NCBI GenBank assembly: GCA_003255065.1
Contig: QAOA01002045.1
Span: forward strand, 1 to 64,000
DNA from: Cercis canadensis
Taxonomy: Eukaryota; Streptophyta; Magnoliopsida; Fabales; Fabaceae
Direction of reading: 5' to 3'
DNA: 64,000 nucleotides
The first letter of the stretch is position 1, and every line of letters begins with the position of its first letter. Position numbers and translations under genes: made by a program. Below, piece after piece: positions 63,085 through 64,000 of this stretch. Below the pieces are notes generated by a model. That model was not told the DNA's origin and ran no database searches. It saw only the letters and a list, made by a program, of their open reading frames with translations.

Positions 63085-63092
63085 TATTTATA
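63085..63092 (-). promoter_or_regulatory. TATA box of the asparagine synthetase gene
   Basis: The minus strand reads TATAAATA here, 115 bp before the ATG. That predicts transcription start near 63055 and a 5' leader of roughly 85 nt, pyrimidine- and A-rich as in many plant genes. Confidence 0.7.
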
Positions 63093-63311
63093 GTGCACAA
63101 GCTCGAGAGTGGCAATGATCACTGATCAGTGATACTTGCGTTATTGGCTACCGGCTGCTCCTTTACACACATTGCCTGATTGATGATGGGGGAAGATGCG
63201 GGGCCGTTACTGTCTCTTTTTCTTCTCGAATCATCAATTGTGGCAGAGGATAAAGGTGGTTTATACCGAATTACCCTTCCCAACTTGCCATTTTTTCACA
63301 TTATTAACTTA

Positions 63312-63486
63312 GGTGAAGGTTGTGCTACCATTCCTTTTTAGGGGTGTTAGTACTACACCCCTCCTCAGTTTGGTGAGTTTAGATGAGAATCACTTAATAA
63401 TTTTAGTATTATTGCAAATATTTTAAAAAATTGAGTCACTTAATATATGTCAAAACACACAGTTATTTATAAAATATAATAACGAC

Positions 63487-63529
<43 letters not shown>

Positions 63530-63757
63530 GTGTTAGGAACTAATTTTTTCAAGTTTATTTTTTTGTATGTTTTCTCATATTGTGTCGTTTTTACATTTTA
63601 TAAAAAATTGTATGTTCTGGCACATATTATGTGACTCGACTTTTCAAAATCTTCACAATGACATCAAAATCACACTGTAAATTTCACTAAATCTCACCCA
63701 ATTGAGAGAGAATGTAGCGCTACCACCCTAAGATGGGGTGGTAGCATAGCCCTCACC
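63312..63757. mobile_element. Foldback MITE, family member 3, upstream of asparagine synthetase
   Basis: Ends ggtgaaggttgtgctaccat and atggggtggtagcatagccctcacc are inverted copies. Internal arms repeat the family landmarks (aatatatgtcaaaacacaca, ttataaaata, then the mirrored tttataaaaaattgtatg and ctggcacatatta). A TA microsatellite (about 63490-63526) lies in the middle. It sits about 220 bp upstream of the TATA box of the asparagine synthetase gene. Confidence 0.85.
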
Positions 63758-64000
63758 ATTAATTTAATAGGACCCATTTCCATTTCTATCTTTGGTTAAA
63801 GGCCCCACAGTCCATTACCAAAAGCAAAATTAAGTAGAAGGTCAAACTTCTTCATTTAAAATATGGGTCATGCAATCCTTCTCCATTGTAAAATTAGGGT
63901 TAGTATCATATTGACTCTCAAAAATTGAGTTTTTGGCAAAAGTAACATATATTTGGACTTTTTTCTTGGTTTAAACATTAAAGATATTTTCATGTTAGCA
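63758..64000. other. AT-rich flank
   Basis: No feature recognised up to the end of the window. Confidence 0.4.

Noticed and set aside
1-64000. CRISPR arrays, bacterial operons, rRNA or tRNA genes
   Set aside because: The window is plant nuclear DNA; the only regular array is the retroelement tandem repeat, and no cloverleaf or rRNA motif was found.

Overview
The window looks like nuclear DNA of a dicot plant, probably a woody one. It is AT-rich and holds GT-AG multi-exon genes of plant type (asparagine synthetase, beta-expansin, RNase T2) inside dense LTR retrotransposons of typical plant lineages (Copia SIRE and Ale types, Gypsy Tat type) and foldback MITEs. I cannot fix the species; a Fagales-like tree is only a guess. 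Six single N characters mark assembly joins, and several sit beside suspicious local duplications.

Layout. 1-13061: a SIRE-type Copia element (plus strand) whose LTR carries a second inserted element; an unrelated 2.1-kb block lies between the left LTR part and gag. 13576-13968: a lone dead exon resembling a RabGAP/TBC-domain gene. 14860-17838: an old Copia fragment (minus). 18613-23534: a complete-length Ale-like Copia (minus) with 365-bp LTRs and a 6-bp target duplication. 23551-28457: foldback MITEs, a dispersed repeat that pairs in inverse orientation with 820-1315, and a decayed coding remnant at 27300-27610. 29052-31279: a small spliced gene, missed by simple ORF calling, for a heavy-metal-associated (HMA)-like protein without the metal-binding CxxC. 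32493-33584: a solo SIRE LTR with clean target duplications. 34135-40701: two copies of a 3' half of a beta-expansin gene flank an RNase T2-family gene whose catalytic residues are all replaced. 40703-53721: a Tat-clade Gypsy element with a 22-unit tandem array in its 3' untranslated region. 55262-57035: two long foldback elements. 58074-62970: a complete 12-exon asparagine synthetase gene (minus), with another MITE upstream of its promoter.

The host genes do not form a pathway. The one clearly functional-looking metabolic gene is asparagine synthetase (nitrogen transport and storage). The RNase T2-like and HMA-like genes keep their splice phases while losing the residues that define their families' chemistry, so they are the best candidates for new functions. 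The expansin copies look like leftovers of a local segmental duplication.
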